From: JANXSS01 sp025356535
Lineage (GTDB): Bacteria > Pseudomonadota > Gammaproteobacteria > Burkholderiales > Burkholderiaceae_D
Assembly (NCBI GenBank): GCA_043762325.1
Contig: JAYUMU010000001.1
Span: 1 to 21,203, forward strand
Direction: 5' to 3'
Length of the DNA stretch: 21,203 nt
The translations under genes were made by a program, and so were the position numbers. Position 1 is the first letter of the stretch. Each line of letters begins with the position of its first letter. The notes beneath the pieces were generated by a model. That model had not been told where the DNA came from, did not search any database, and saw only the letters and a list, made by a program, of their open reading frames with translations. This document shows positions 1 to 7,092 of this stretch, piece after piece.

Positions 1-1
1 C

Positions 2-904
2 AGGGTGTCGTCGGCCGAAATCGCCGCCGGCAACGCCGACCTGTCGGCCCGCACCGAATCGCAAGCCAGCTCGCTGGAAGAAACCTCCAGCTCGATGGAA
101 GAATTGACTTCGACCGTGCGCCAAAACGCCGACAACGCCAAACAAGCCAACCAGCTAGCCCTGTCCGCCTCCAGCGTGGCCAGCAAGGGTGGCGCCGTGG
201 TCACGCAAGTGGTGGAAACCATGGGCTCGATCAAGGAAAGCTCGAACCGCATCGCCGACATCATCGGCGTCATCGACGGCATCGCCTTCCAGACCAATAT
301 CCTGGCGTTGAATGCGGCCGTGGAAGCGGCCCGTGCCGGCGAGCAGGGCCGCGGTTTTGCCGTGGTGGCCAGCGAAGTGCGCAATCTGGCGCAGCGCTCG
401 GCCGCTGCTGCGAAGGAAATCAAGACCCTGATCGGCGACTCGGTTGAAAAGGTCGATGCCGGCAGCAAGCTCGTTGCCAATGCCGGCGCGACCATGCAGG
501 AAATCGTCGACAGCGTCCGGCATGTGACCGACATCATGGCCGAAATCATGGCGGCAAGCGAAGAACAGAGCACCGGCATCGAACAGGTCAACCAGGCCAT
601 CGGCCAGATGGACCAGGTCACGCAACAGAACGCCGCCCTGGTCGAGCAGGCAGCGGCGGCGGCGGAGTCGCTGCAGGACCAGGCGTCGGGATTGCTGGCG
701 ACCGTGGCGGCGTTCCGGATCGTCGAAACCGCCGGCAGCACCCCGGCAGGCGCGCCCACCAGGCGCAAGGCGCCCGCGAAAAGCGTTGCCAGGCAACTGG
801 CGCCGGCTGCAAAACCACGCGCCAGAACCGCCAAAGCCTTGCCGGCACCGCGCCGGCAACTCGCCGCAGCCGGCGGCGAAGGCGCCGACTGGGAACAGTT
901 CTAG
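2..904 (+). CDS. Methyl-accepting chemotaxis protein, C-terminal part (5' end outside the window)
   Basis: This is the cytoplasmic signalling part of a transmembrane chemoreceptor that controls the CheA kinase through CheW. The frame is open at the left edge, so the ligand-binding, membrane and HAMP parts lie outside; the GTG at 5 is probably not the real start. A methylation-helix region (SLEETSSSMEELTSTV) is followed by the conserved hairpin tip around FQTNILALNAAVEAARAGEQ and GRGFAVVASEVRNLAQRSA, then the returning helix (EQVNQAIGQMDQVTQQNAAL). These are hallmarks of the MCP signal domain. The end is an Ala/Pro/Lys/Arg-rich linker of about 60 residues closing with DWEQF, which resembles the xWxxF pentapeptide that tethers CheR and CheB in some receptors. 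The gene converges on rep with a 38-bp gap and no clear terminator. Confidence 0.95.
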   Translation, partial: RVSSAEIAAGNADLSARTESQASSLEETSSSMEELTSTVRQNADNAKQANQLALSASSVASKGGAVVTQVVETMGSIKESSNRIADIIGVIDGIAFQTNILALNAAVEAARAGEQGRGFAVVASEVRNLAQRSAAAAKEIKTLIGDSVEKVDAGSKLVANAGATMQEIVDSVRHVTDIMAEIMAASEEQSTGIEQVNQAIGQMDQVTQQNAALVEQAAAAAESLQDQASGLLATVAAFRIVETAGSTPAGAPTRRKAPAKSVARQLAPAAKPRARTAKALPAPRRQLAAAGGEGADWEQF

Positions 905-942
905 AGCAGAATTCGAAATGGTGTATGCGAGATGCCGGCGTC

Positions 943-2286
943 TCAGAATCCTTTTTCGCGAATGAGCCAGTCCGTCAGGGAGGCCTTGACGATCATGTTG
1001 TTGACGCCGTTCTTGCGGTAGAACGTCTTCAGCGTGCTGCCGCTCTGGGCCAGGAATGCATCGATCAATGCGGTCTTGGCAGCGTCGTTCTGCATTCCCT
1101 GGAACCGCACCCAGACGCTGGCCCGCCGCAACAGTTCCTGCTGCTGCGCCTCGACGCTTTCGACCGAACTCAAAGCCATGGCCGGGGGCGCCGCGGCGAC
1201 GTTGGCCAGCTGCGGCGCATCGTCGGCGTAGCCATGCTCCAACGCATTCTGCAGGAATGCCGCCCGGTTCTGCAGCGGCGCCGAAGCCGTGCTGCGAATA
1301 CGTGCCTCGACATAATCGACGTGCCGCAACAGATACGGCTGCCGGTCGGCGTACTTGCGGCAGATCCTCTCGGCAACGGCCGGCGACACGCCGAGTGCAC
1401 TCACGCGCCTGACGGCGGCGCCGTCCACGGTCGATAGCGGATCTTCTGCAGCGGACCCCGGCGTGGCCGGCAAATCCGCCTGTGGCGCCGGCCTTGGCGG
1501 CAAGGCCTCCGCCAGGGGAGTGGCCAAGGCGTTGGGACGCGCACCGGATGCAACGGCGCCCACCTTCGGCTTTCGAAACACACGAAATTGCAGTTCCACG
1601 ACCTTGCGGCCATTTTTGTGTTCGACCAGTTCCACGTCCAGGTCGGTGATCTCGTTGATTTCCTTGACGGCAGTGAGCAACACGTCGCGCTTGAAAAACT
1701 TGTACTCATAATCGGCCTCGCGCGAGCCGGTGAGCCGGGGCATCCAGTGCGCAATCTGCGCGCGCCCGGTCAGCCCCCCTTCGCCCTTGCCATGGTCGTT
1801 GCTCGCATACTGGCAACAGATTTCGTAGAGGGCAATCGAGGCGCCGGAGCGCAGCCTGGTCATCATCTGCAGGGAGATCTTGGTAAAGAAGCCGCGCGGA
1901 TCGAGCAGGCGCGCGCGGATGACCGCCGGCAGCTTCCAGGTGACGATGGTCGGCGTGCCCTTGCCATCGATGAGACCCGGCTCCTCGATCAGGCCGACGT
2001 TCTTCCAGATCTCGCGCTCGCCGTCGCGCACGTTCCAGTCCACGCCAATGGCCCGGATGTCGCGCAGGATCGCCTTGACCTGGGTGCGGTTGGAGCCCTG
2101 CGAGTTGGCCGCTGCCAGGAGTTCGCTGAGCACCGCCGAATATTCTTCCTTCTCCCCTTGTTGCTGCGAAAACAGCAGGAGAACGCTGTAGAGGCGCCGC
2201 ACCAGATGTGTGATGCGCTGCTTGCCGCTCGGGACAATGCCGATCGTTTCATTCGGTCGGTTGATCAGCGGTTGAACGAGTTCCAT
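943..2286 (-). CDS. Rep_3-family (RepB-like) replication initiation protein with a C-terminal extension
   Basis: This is the likely initiator that binds the neighbouring iterons and starts replication. From the ATG at 2286 it has 447 residues. Residues about 20-240 look like the paired winged-helix Rep_3 fold: KRITHLVRRLYSVLLLFSQ near the start, SLQMMTRLRSGASIALYEIC at 138-157, and a second winged helix around YEYKFFKRDVLLTAVKEINE. A Pro/Ala-rich linker (about 241-285) leads to a further helical domain (about 290-447), so it is longer than typical Rep_3 proteins of about 230-330 residues. A TTG codon at 2322 gives a version 12 residues longer, with a weak upstream GGTAAG; neither start has a strong ribosome site. 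The gene reads away from the iterons and DnaA box. The family call is firm by motif; the start is uncertain. Confidence 0.88.
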   Translation of the reverse strand: MELVQPLINRPNETIGIVPSGKQRITHLVRRLYSVLLLFSQQQGEKEEYSAVLSELLAAANSQGSNRTQVKAILRDIRAIGVDWNVRDGEREIWKNVGLIEEPGLIDGKGTPTIVTWKLPAVIRARLLDPRGFFTKISLQMMTRLRSGASIALYEICCQYASNDHGKGEGGLTGRAQIAHWMPRLTGSREADYEYKFFKRDVLLTAVKEINEITDLDVELVEHKNGRKVVELQFRVFRKPKVGAVASGARPNALATPLAEALPPRPAPQADLPATPGSAAEDPLSTVDGAAVRRVSALGVSPAVAERICRKYADRQPYLLRHVDYVEARIRSTASAPLQNRAAFLQNALEHGYADDAPQLANVAAAPPAMALSSVESVEAQQQELLRRASVWVRFQGMQNDAAKTALIDAFLAQSGSTLKTFYRKNGVNNMIVKASLTDWLIREKGF

Positions 2287-2350
2287 GGAAAGTAGGCTAT
2301 CAGAAAGGTGAATCGCGATCAAATAATTACTTACCGTTAAAAAAGTTATT

Positions 2351-2356
2351 ATTCTA
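2351..2356 (-). promoter_or_regulatory. Candidate -10 element of the rep promoter
   Basis: On the minus strand the hexamer is TAGAAT, one mismatch from TATAAT. It lies 29 bp upstream of the TTG and 65 bp upstream of the ATG start candidates of rep. No good -35 is visible at 17 bp; the DnaA box begins 18 bp further upstream, which would place the promoter under DnaA or Rep control. This is a weak call from sequence alone. Confidence 0.35.
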
Positions 2357-2374
2357 AAATGTTGCTTGACGGCC

Positions 2375-2383
2375 TGTGGATAA
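2375..2383 (-). promoter_or_regulatory. DnaA box (perfect consensus)
   Basis: The plus strand reads TGTGGATAA, the reverse complement of the high-affinity DnaA box TTATCCACA. It lies between the AT-rich block and the iterons, where DnaA helps open origins of Rep_3 plasmids. Confidence 0.8.
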
Positions 2384-2401
2384 CTTTGCGGCGCAGCGGG
2401 A

Positions 2402-2489
2402 AAGATAGGATATTTTACTCACCATGGTATGATCAAAGACTCACCTTCTTAGTACATTCGTCTCACCAAGATAGTAGATTTGTCTCACT
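2402..2489 (+). repeat. Four direct iterons, 22-bp period
   Basis: Units occupy 2402-2423, 2424-2445, 2446-2467 and 2468-2489 with no gaps. Each ends in CTCACC (CTCACT in the fourth), and these cores start at 2418, 2440, 2462 and 2484, exactly 22 bp apart. The right halves are best conserved; units 1 and 4 also share AAGATAG at their left end. A period of about two helical turns next to a Rep_3 gene is typical of Rep-binding iterons. Left halves diverge considerably, so individual affinities may differ. Confidence 0.85.
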
Positions 2490-2553
2490 GAAAACGCCGC
2501 AAACCCGCATGGGCAGACAGTTTTCGGGATTTCAAAGGTTTACAAAGTATTTA

Positions 2554-2588
2554 AAAAAAACACACAAAGGAAAGGCGTGTGTTTCTTT
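2554..2588. terminator. Small AT-rich hairpin, weak terminator candidate on the minus strand
   Basis: AAACACAC at 2558-2565 pairs with GTGTGTTT at 2577-2584 over an 11-nt loop; pairing can extend to about 12 bp with one mismatch. Read on the minus strand, the right arm runs into a T-tract as an intrinsic terminator would. The stem has only four GC pairs and no minus-strand gene lies upstream, so it may instead be part of the origin or stop stray antisense transcription. Confidence 0.3.
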
Positions 2589-2710
2589 AAGATAAGATCA
2601 GAACCATTGGTTTGGCAAACGCACAAAATTCCCAAGCAGCATCAACATACTGGCATCCTCTTGATCGATGATGCTGGATTCCCCACGTTACAAAGACAAC
2701 GAAGAAGACG

Positions 2711-3895
2711 ATGCTCAACCCAGAATTGATGCTTTCACCGCGAATCACCATTGCACAGCTAGAAAAAATGGCGGCAGATTCGGCAGACGTGCTGGAGCAG
2801 GTGCGCGACAAGATGCTCGAGCCGTTCCCGCGAAAGCAGGCGCCGTGCTTTTCCATTCCCCAGGTTGCTTCGCTGTGCGGCGTGGACCGCGTGCAGTTCA
2901 AGAATCTGACGAAGAAGCATTCGCTACCGACTGGTGAATTTCGCAATGACGAAAAGTCGCGTACCTATACGCTGGCGGAAGCAATCGAATGCGTGCGGGG
3001 GATCGGCAAGCGCGCCTCGCGTCCGCCCGACAAGCCGGGCAAGCTGATCGTCATCTCGAACTACAAGGGTGGTGTCAACAAGACCACCTCGGCGGTCTGC
3101 CTGGCGCAAGGGCTGTCGCTGCGCGGACTGAAAGTGTTGTTGATCGACATGGACGGCCAGGGTTCGGCAACCATGCTGGCCGGCCTGTCGCCGGAACTGG
3201 AGATTCAGCATGACCACACGATCATGCCCTATCTGTACGGCGAGCAGGCCGATCTGCGCTATGCGGTGCGCGACACGTATTGGCACAACATGGACCTGAT
3301 CCCGGCGTCGAGCGCCCTGCTCGCGGCGGAGTTCGTCATACCGGCCAAGGCGCGCGACAAGGGTCTGATTTCGCAGGGCTATCATTTTTGGGAAGAGCTG
3401 ACCAATGGCTTAGCGCCGCTGCGCAATGAATACGACGTGATGGTGGTCGACACCAGTCCTTCGCTGGGTTACCTCACCCAGAATGCAATGGTGGCGGCCG
3501 ACGGCATCCTGATGCCTTGCCCGCTCGATGCGCTCGACTATGCCTCCAGCACGCAATTCTGGGGCGTGTTTGCGGAACTGGCCGCGACCCTGCCCAACTT
3601 TGCTGCAACCAAGGAATACGATTTCGTCGAAGTGTTTCTGACCAAGACAAAGTCGGAGTCCGACATGATGGCCTCGGCCGTGCGCGGCTGGATCCAGGCT
3701 TCCTACGGCGTGCACATGAGCGCCATCGGCATTCCGGAGAGCTCCGTTGCGAAGTCGGCCGCAACCCAGCTCAAGACCATCTACGACCTGCAAAAACCCG
3801 ACGGATCGATCGAGGCCTACAAGCGCTACAAGGACCCGATGGATTCGCTTGTTGACCACGTATTGGGCCAGCTCACCCTGGCATGGAGAAGATAA
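2711..3895 (+). CDS. parA: ParA-family partition ATPase, type Ia (copy 1)
   Basis: This ATPase is expected to position and segregate replicon copies with the ParB encoded next to it, and to repress its own operon. The 394-residue length and an N-terminal winged-helix-like segment (around FSIPQVASLCGVDRVQFKNL) fit type Ia ParA such as P1 ParA and F SopA. The deviant Walker A motif KGGVNKTTS is at residues 119-127, with the signature lysine at 119 and the P-loop lysine at 124. LLIDMDGQGSAT follows at 143-154, and the Walker B-like VVDTSPS carries its Asp at 247. The Asn in the P-loop is not alarming because this position varies in type Ia ParA. The ATG is preceded by a GAAGAAG-like ribosome site. 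It overlaps parB by one base and is clearly paralogous to the ParA at 5856-7058. Confidence 0.93.
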   Translation: MLNPELMLSPRITIAQLEKMAADSADVLEQVRDKMLEPFPRKQAPCFSIPQVASLCGVDRVQFKNLTKKHSLPTGEFRNDEKSRTYTLAEAIECVRGIGKRASRPPDKPGKLIVISNYKGGVNKTTSAVCLAQGLSLRGLKVLLIDMDGQGSATMLAGLSPELEIQHDHTIMPYLYGEQADLRYAVRDTYWHNMDLIPASSALLAAEFVIPAKARDKGLISQGYHFWEELTNGLAPLRNEYDVMVVDTSPSLGYLTQNAMVAADGILMPCPLDALDYASSTQFWGVFAELAATLPNFAATKEYDFVEVFLTKTKSESDMMASAVRGWIQASYGVHMSAIGIPESSVAKSAATQLKTIYDLQKPDGSIEAYKRYKDPMDSLVDHVLGQLTLAWRR

Positions 3896-4821
3896 TGGCA
3901 AAAATCGGATCGAAAATTTTCGACAAGACAGAAGGCATCAAGCCGCGCGAGCGAACCGAACCGGTCGCGACCCGGATCAAGACGGCGCCCGGCATGTTTC
4001 TCGACACGCATCACCGTGCAACGATGGCGGAGGCCGAAAACGCCCTCCTGCGCAACCGGCGGGTAAAGATTGCCGACCTGAAAATCATCGAGGGTCGCAA
4101 GCGACAATTGTCGGCAACCGAGTTTGCAGAGCTGAAGGCAAATCTTGAAGCCTTTCCGCTTGTTAATCCCGTGGCTGTCCGAGCGTTACCTGGCGGCACG
4201 TTCGAGCTGATTTCCGGGCATAACCGCGTCCAGGCCTTTATCGAACTCGGACGCGACGAAATCGATGCCTACCTGGTCGACCTGGGCGACGAGCAGATCG
4301 TGCCGGCGGCGTTCTACAGCAACCTGCTCTCCCCTTCGCTGCCGGACTATGAAAAATATCTGGGGTTCAAGAATCTTCAGGACGCCACCGGCAAGACCCA
4401 GACCGAGCTGGCACGGGAGAGTGGGCTGGCCAAGTCGATGATCTCGATGCTCTTCGCCTTCGATGACATGAGCCCGGCGGCGCATGCCTTGCTGTCGAGC
4501 CAGCCGCATCTCGTCAGCGCCACCCTGGCTGCAAAGTTGCGCAGCCTGCCGCGGGCCGAAGAAGCCATTGCCGGTCTTGCGGCCGGCGACATGTCGGCAC
4601 AGCAGGCGCTTGCCTTTGCAACCGGCAAGCCGGAGAAGCGTCCTGCAGTACCCAGGTCGGGACCGGTGATCATTCGTAACGGCAAGAGCAGATTTGCCGA
4701 GATCAGCATGCGCGGCACGACGGCGGTGATCAAGATGGCAGATGAAGGCCAGATGTCCGAACTGATGACGCGAATCGAAACGATGATCCGGGAACACATG
4801 CTTCCGAGAAAAATTCGTTGA
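3895..4821 (+). CDS. parB: ParB-family centromere-binding protein (copy 1)
   Basis: This is the DNA-binding partner of ParA, expected to load on a parS site and stimulate the ATPase. The ATG at 3895 overlaps the parA stop as TAATG and has a GGAGAAG ribosome site at 3885-3891, so I prefer it to the in-frame ATG at 3883. That gives 308 residues and suggests translational coupling. The N-terminal ParB/Srx-type domain carries ISGHNRVQAF, with GHNR at 108-111 in place of the common GERR-like CTP-binding box. A helix-turn-helix follows in KTQTELARESGLAKSMISML. PDYEKYLGFK just before it is identical in the second ParB. A small C-terminal domain probably dimerises. Confidence 0.9.
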   Translation: MAKIGSKIFDKTEGIKPRERTEPVATRIKTAPGMFLDTHHRATMAEAENALLRNRRVKIADLKIIEGRKRQLSATEFAELKANLEAFPLVNPVAVRALPGGTFELISGHNRVQAFIELGRDEIDAYLVDLGDEQIVPAAFYSNLLSPSLPDYEKYLGFKNLQDATGKTQTELARESGLAKSMISMLFAFDDMSPAAHALLSSQPHLVSATLAAKLRSLPRAEEAIAGLAAGDMSAQQALAFATGKPEKRPAVPRSGPVIIRNGKSRFAEISMRGTTAVIKMADEGQMSELMTRIETMIREHMLPRKIR

Positions 4822-4955
4822 TGATAAGTCGCTGAATTGTATGGAGTTAAATGTTTGAACAGAGGCAATCTTTGCGGAAGCCGGCGCAGACGCTGCGCTT
4901 CCGATGCCGACGATAAACGTTTTGAAGCGCCTTAAGTGCAAAGCATGCAGCCGCG

Positions 4956-4977
4956 CAGGTAGTAGATTCTTCTCACC
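4956..4977 (+). repeat. Orphan iteron-like sequence
   Basis: Aligned without gaps, this 22-bp segment matches iteron unit 4 (2468-2489) at 17 positions, including the block TAGTAGATT and the core CTCAC. It is in the same orientation, 2.5 kb from the array and alone: the adjacent 22-bp frames on both sides lack the core. The other CTCACC occurrences noticed, at 3473 and 6033, are inside parA codons and share only the core. Rep binding is inferred. Confidence 0.6.
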
Positions 4978-5774
4978 TTTGCTTTTTCTGGCCAAGGCGT
5001 TCCGGGTGCTATGGGTGTTACGGGTGCGCAGCGCACCGCCCGCTTCGGACGGCTCCGGCTGACTGCCCCCGGCACTGGCCGCCCCGGGCACCGGCCGCTT
5101 GCCGGCGCCCCCTGTGCATGCCGTCGAACCTTGCCTGAAGTCAAAACACGCCAATTTCGACATCGCTTGGAGCGGGGCCGCCCTTGCCAAGGTTCCACGC
5201 AGGAACGCGCGACAGGAATCGGCGTGATCCGAGTCACCTGGATCGGGACTGCAGCCGATTCCAGCGCCAGCCTGGCGGCACGCTCCGCAGCCATGCTTGC
5301 CCCCTGCTTGCTCCCATCGGCCCTGGCGACCGGCGTGGCAATGCCCGGCCGACTGCGCAGGGCGCGGGTACGGCGACGCCGCTGCCTGCGCAAACGCAGT
5401 CACGTTCGCACCGGGCCAGCGGGTACGCGGCGCAAAGCCCCACCCTCTGCGCGCAATTTACCGCGGCAGCATCGAGGTCGGCGTGATCATGCCCATGCTT
5501 GCGATTTTGCCTACCGATTGGGGCGCCGACATTAGTCCGGCGTTTCAACACTTGGTTGCAAAAATTTCTATCGTCGGCCATGCGTCGTGCGTTGCCACCG
5601 CTGGCTACGGACTTTTATTGCCCATCGCATTGATTCGAACGTTCAACTGTTTAACAGGCAAGACTACGCCAGGGACATGCCGCATTCGCCCAGGGTGCAA
5701 TGCGGATTGCGGGAAGCAGGCGGCGCAACGATTGATCGGAAACCTCAGAAAACCACCGTGAATTTGCGTTTTAT

Positions 5775-5789
5775 CAGCCGGCCCGGCTG
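5775..5789. promoter_or_regulatory. Palindrome upstream of parA2, candidate operator
   Basis: CAGCCGG and CCGGCTG form a perfect 7-bp inverted repeat around one base, 66 bp upstream of the parA2 start. Type Ia ParA proteins repress their own promoters by binding inverted repeats, so an operator is possible. A short GC-rich palindrome can also arise by chance. The A/T-rich stretch at 5812-5842 downstream could hold the promoter. Confidence 0.3.
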
Positions 5790-5855
5790 TCATGATTCCG
5801 CGTCGGCTTGTATCATTCAGTTATAACGGAAAAATTTTTATTCGAGGGGCAACAT

Positions 5856-7058
5856 ATGGGTTTGCAGCAAGTGACAATGCAGGACTTGCAGGCGCTCGCC
5901 GAAGTCGCTGGCGACGTGTTGGAGCAGGTACGCGACGCGATGATCGCGCCCCACCCGCTCAAGGTCGCCCCCAACTTTAGCAGCGTGGCGATCGCGGAGC
6001 TTTGCGGTATCGCCCGTGACCAGTTGAAGTATCTCACCCAGAAGTACGGCTTGCCCAGGGGGCGCAAGATCGAAGGGTCGCGGGCGAAGGAATATTCGCT
6101 CGAAAATGCGATTACCTTCGTCAAGGCCCTGGCGCCGCATCCGGAACGTCCGAAAGGCAAGCCCGGCAAGGTCGTGTCGGTATGCAATTACAAGGGCGGT
6201 GTTGCTAAAACGTCAACTGCTGTTGCAATGGCGCAAGCAATGACCCTGCGCGGCTTCAAGGTGCTGGTCATCGATTGCGACGGTCAGGGCACGGCCACGC
6301 AACTCTGCGGCATCAGCCCGGAACGTCATGTCGAACTCGAGCACACCCTGATGCCCTACGTCTATGGCGACCAGCCAGACCTGCGGTATGCCGTGCAGGC
6401 AACCTATTGGCACAACCTGTCGGTGATTCCGGCATCGAGCAGCCTGCTCGCCGCAGAATTCGCCCTGCCGGCGCAGGCCATGAAAGAGCGCGGCTTTCGC
6501 TTCTGGGAGGTGCTAAAAAAGGGCATCGAGCCGCTGCGGGAGGAATTCGACCTGATCGTCATCGATACGTCGCCGAGCCTGTCGCACCTGACGGTCAACG
6601 CCATGATCGCATCCGACGGGCTGATCATGTGCTGCCCGCCGGATGCGCTCGACTTCGCCTCCAGCGTGCAGTTCTGGCAAATCTTTTTCGAGTTGATGGA
6701 CACCCTGCCCGGCGCCAAGGACAAGACCTACGATTTCGTCACCATCGTCTATACCAAGGTGCAGGCCAACGATGTGGCGCGCCTGGTCAAGACCTGGATG
6801 ACCGAAGCGTACGGCTCGCATATCAACAGCGCCGAGATTCCCGACAGCACGGCGGCGCGGATGGCGTCTGCGCAGATCAAGACGATCTACGACCTCAGCC
6901 GCCCGGACGGCAGCACGGAGGCGTATCGCCGCTACAAGGAGCCGCTGGACCGGCTGGCCGATTACCTGATGGATCAGCTGGCGCTGGCCTGGGATGCGAA
7001 AGCCAAGCAGACCAGCGCTGCACGGTCGACGCTGGCCTACGCGATCGCGGCAGCATGA
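5856..7058 (+). CDS. parA: ParA-family partition ATPase, type Ia (copy 2)
   Basis: This is a second partition ATPase, 400 residues from the ATG at 5856. That start has a strong GAGGGG ribosome site at 5844-5849; an in-frame TTG at 5808 would add 16 unconvincing residues. The design matches copy 1: an N-terminal winged-helix-like segment (VAIAELCGIARDQLKYL), deviant Walker A KGGVAKTST at 113-121, VLVIDCDGQGTATQL, and Walker B-like VIDTSPSLSHLT. Long stretches align with copy 1, such as TYWHN, IPASS, LLAAEF, DALDFASS and QIKTIYDL, with about half or more of residues identical by eye. The C-terminus is slightly longer and Ala/Ser-rich. A different cognate parS from copy 1 is likely, because paralogous systems on one molecule must avoid or share cross-talk. 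Confidence 0.93.
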   Translation: MGLQQVTMQDLQALAEVAGDVLEQVRDAMIAPHPLKVAPNFSSVAIAELCGIARDQLKYLTQKYGLPRGRKIEGSRAKEYSLENAITFVKALAPHPERPKGKPGKVVSVCNYKGGVAKTSTAVAMAQAMTLRGFKVLVIDCDGQGTATQLCGISPERHVELEHTLMPYVYGDQPDLRYAVQATYWHNLSVIPASSSLLAAEFALPAQAMKERGFRFWEVLKKGIEPLREEFDLIVIDTSPSLSHLTVNAMIASDGLIMCCPPDALDFASSVQFWQIFFELMDTLPGAKDKTYDFVTIVYTKVQANDVARLVKTWMTEAYGSHINSAEIPDSTAARMASAQIKTIYDLSRPDGSTEAYRRYKEPLDRLADYLMDQLALAWDAKAKQTSAARSTLAYAIAAA

Positions 7059-7092
7059 GCAGCAGCATCCAAAAACGGCTTCGGACGACGAC

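Larger units (their letters stand above)
2287..2600. other. Putative replication origin (oriV)
   Basis: This stretch is visibly AT-rich against GC-rich surroundings and has no credible gene. In order it holds an A/T-rich block at 2321-2360, a minus-strand -10-like TAGAAT at 2351-2356, a perfect DnaA box at 2375-2383, four 22-bp iterons at 2402-2489, and an AT-rich tract with a small hairpin at 2554-2588. A sequence one mismatch from the IHF consensus lies at 2317-2329 and is only suggestive. Initiator gene, DnaA box, AT-rich DNA and iterons side by side are the standard arrangement of iteron-controlled plasmid origins; origin function is inferred from it. Confidence 0.82.
4822..5855. other. 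Intergenic spacer of about 1 kb between the two par operons
   Basis: I see no convincing gene here. Open frames on both strands have Arg/Pro/Ala-rich, low-complexity translations with no recognisable domain, as GC-rich DNA gives by chance. It contains an iteron-like copy at 4956-4977, a 15-bp palindrome at 5775-5789, and small near-palindromes TGTTTGAACA (4853-4862) and CTGTTTAACAG (5646-5656). A parS site or a decayed second origin could lie here; neither can be shown by eye. Confidence 0.6.

Noticed and set aside
2304..2320. An inverted partial iteron overlapping the rep start (minus strand TTCACC core) as a Rep operator
   Set aside because: The alignment needs a one-base gap and loses the CTCACC core, so similarity is too weak to claim, although autoregulation at this place would be normal for Rep_3 plasmids.
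2637..2676. Inverted repeat CAGCATCA...TGATGCTG upstream of parA1 as an operator
   Set aside because: 8-bp arms around a 24-bp loop are expected by chance at about this frequency, and no matching sequence lies upstream of parA2.
3065..3091. Asn in the ParA1 P-loop (KGGVNKTTS) as a sign of inactivation
   Set aside because: That position is variable in type Ia ParA, both lysines and the Thr are present, and the Walker B-like Asp is intact.
3473..3478. CTCACC in parA1, and again at 6033-6038 in parA2, as extra iterons
   Set aside because: Only the six-base core matches, and both lie in parA codons, encoding Leu-Thr (YLTQ), not in iteron context.
4853..4862. TGTTTGAACA (and CTGTTTAACAG at 5646-5656) as parS sites
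   Set aside because: They resemble only the outer halves of the chromosomal parS palindrome, the arms are 4-5 bp, and such short palindromes are expected by chance.
4186..5403. A 405-codon minus-strand frame over the end of parB1 and the spacer
   Set aside because: Half of it is antisense to parB1, and the translation is low-complexity Ala/Gly/Arg with no motif or ribosome site.
5011..5535. A 174-codon plus-strand frame in the spacer, and overlapping ones at 5184-5486 and 5297-5761
   Set aside because: Arg/Pro/Ala-rich translations in several competing frames are typical of chance open frames in GC-rich non-coding DNA; no domain is recognisable.
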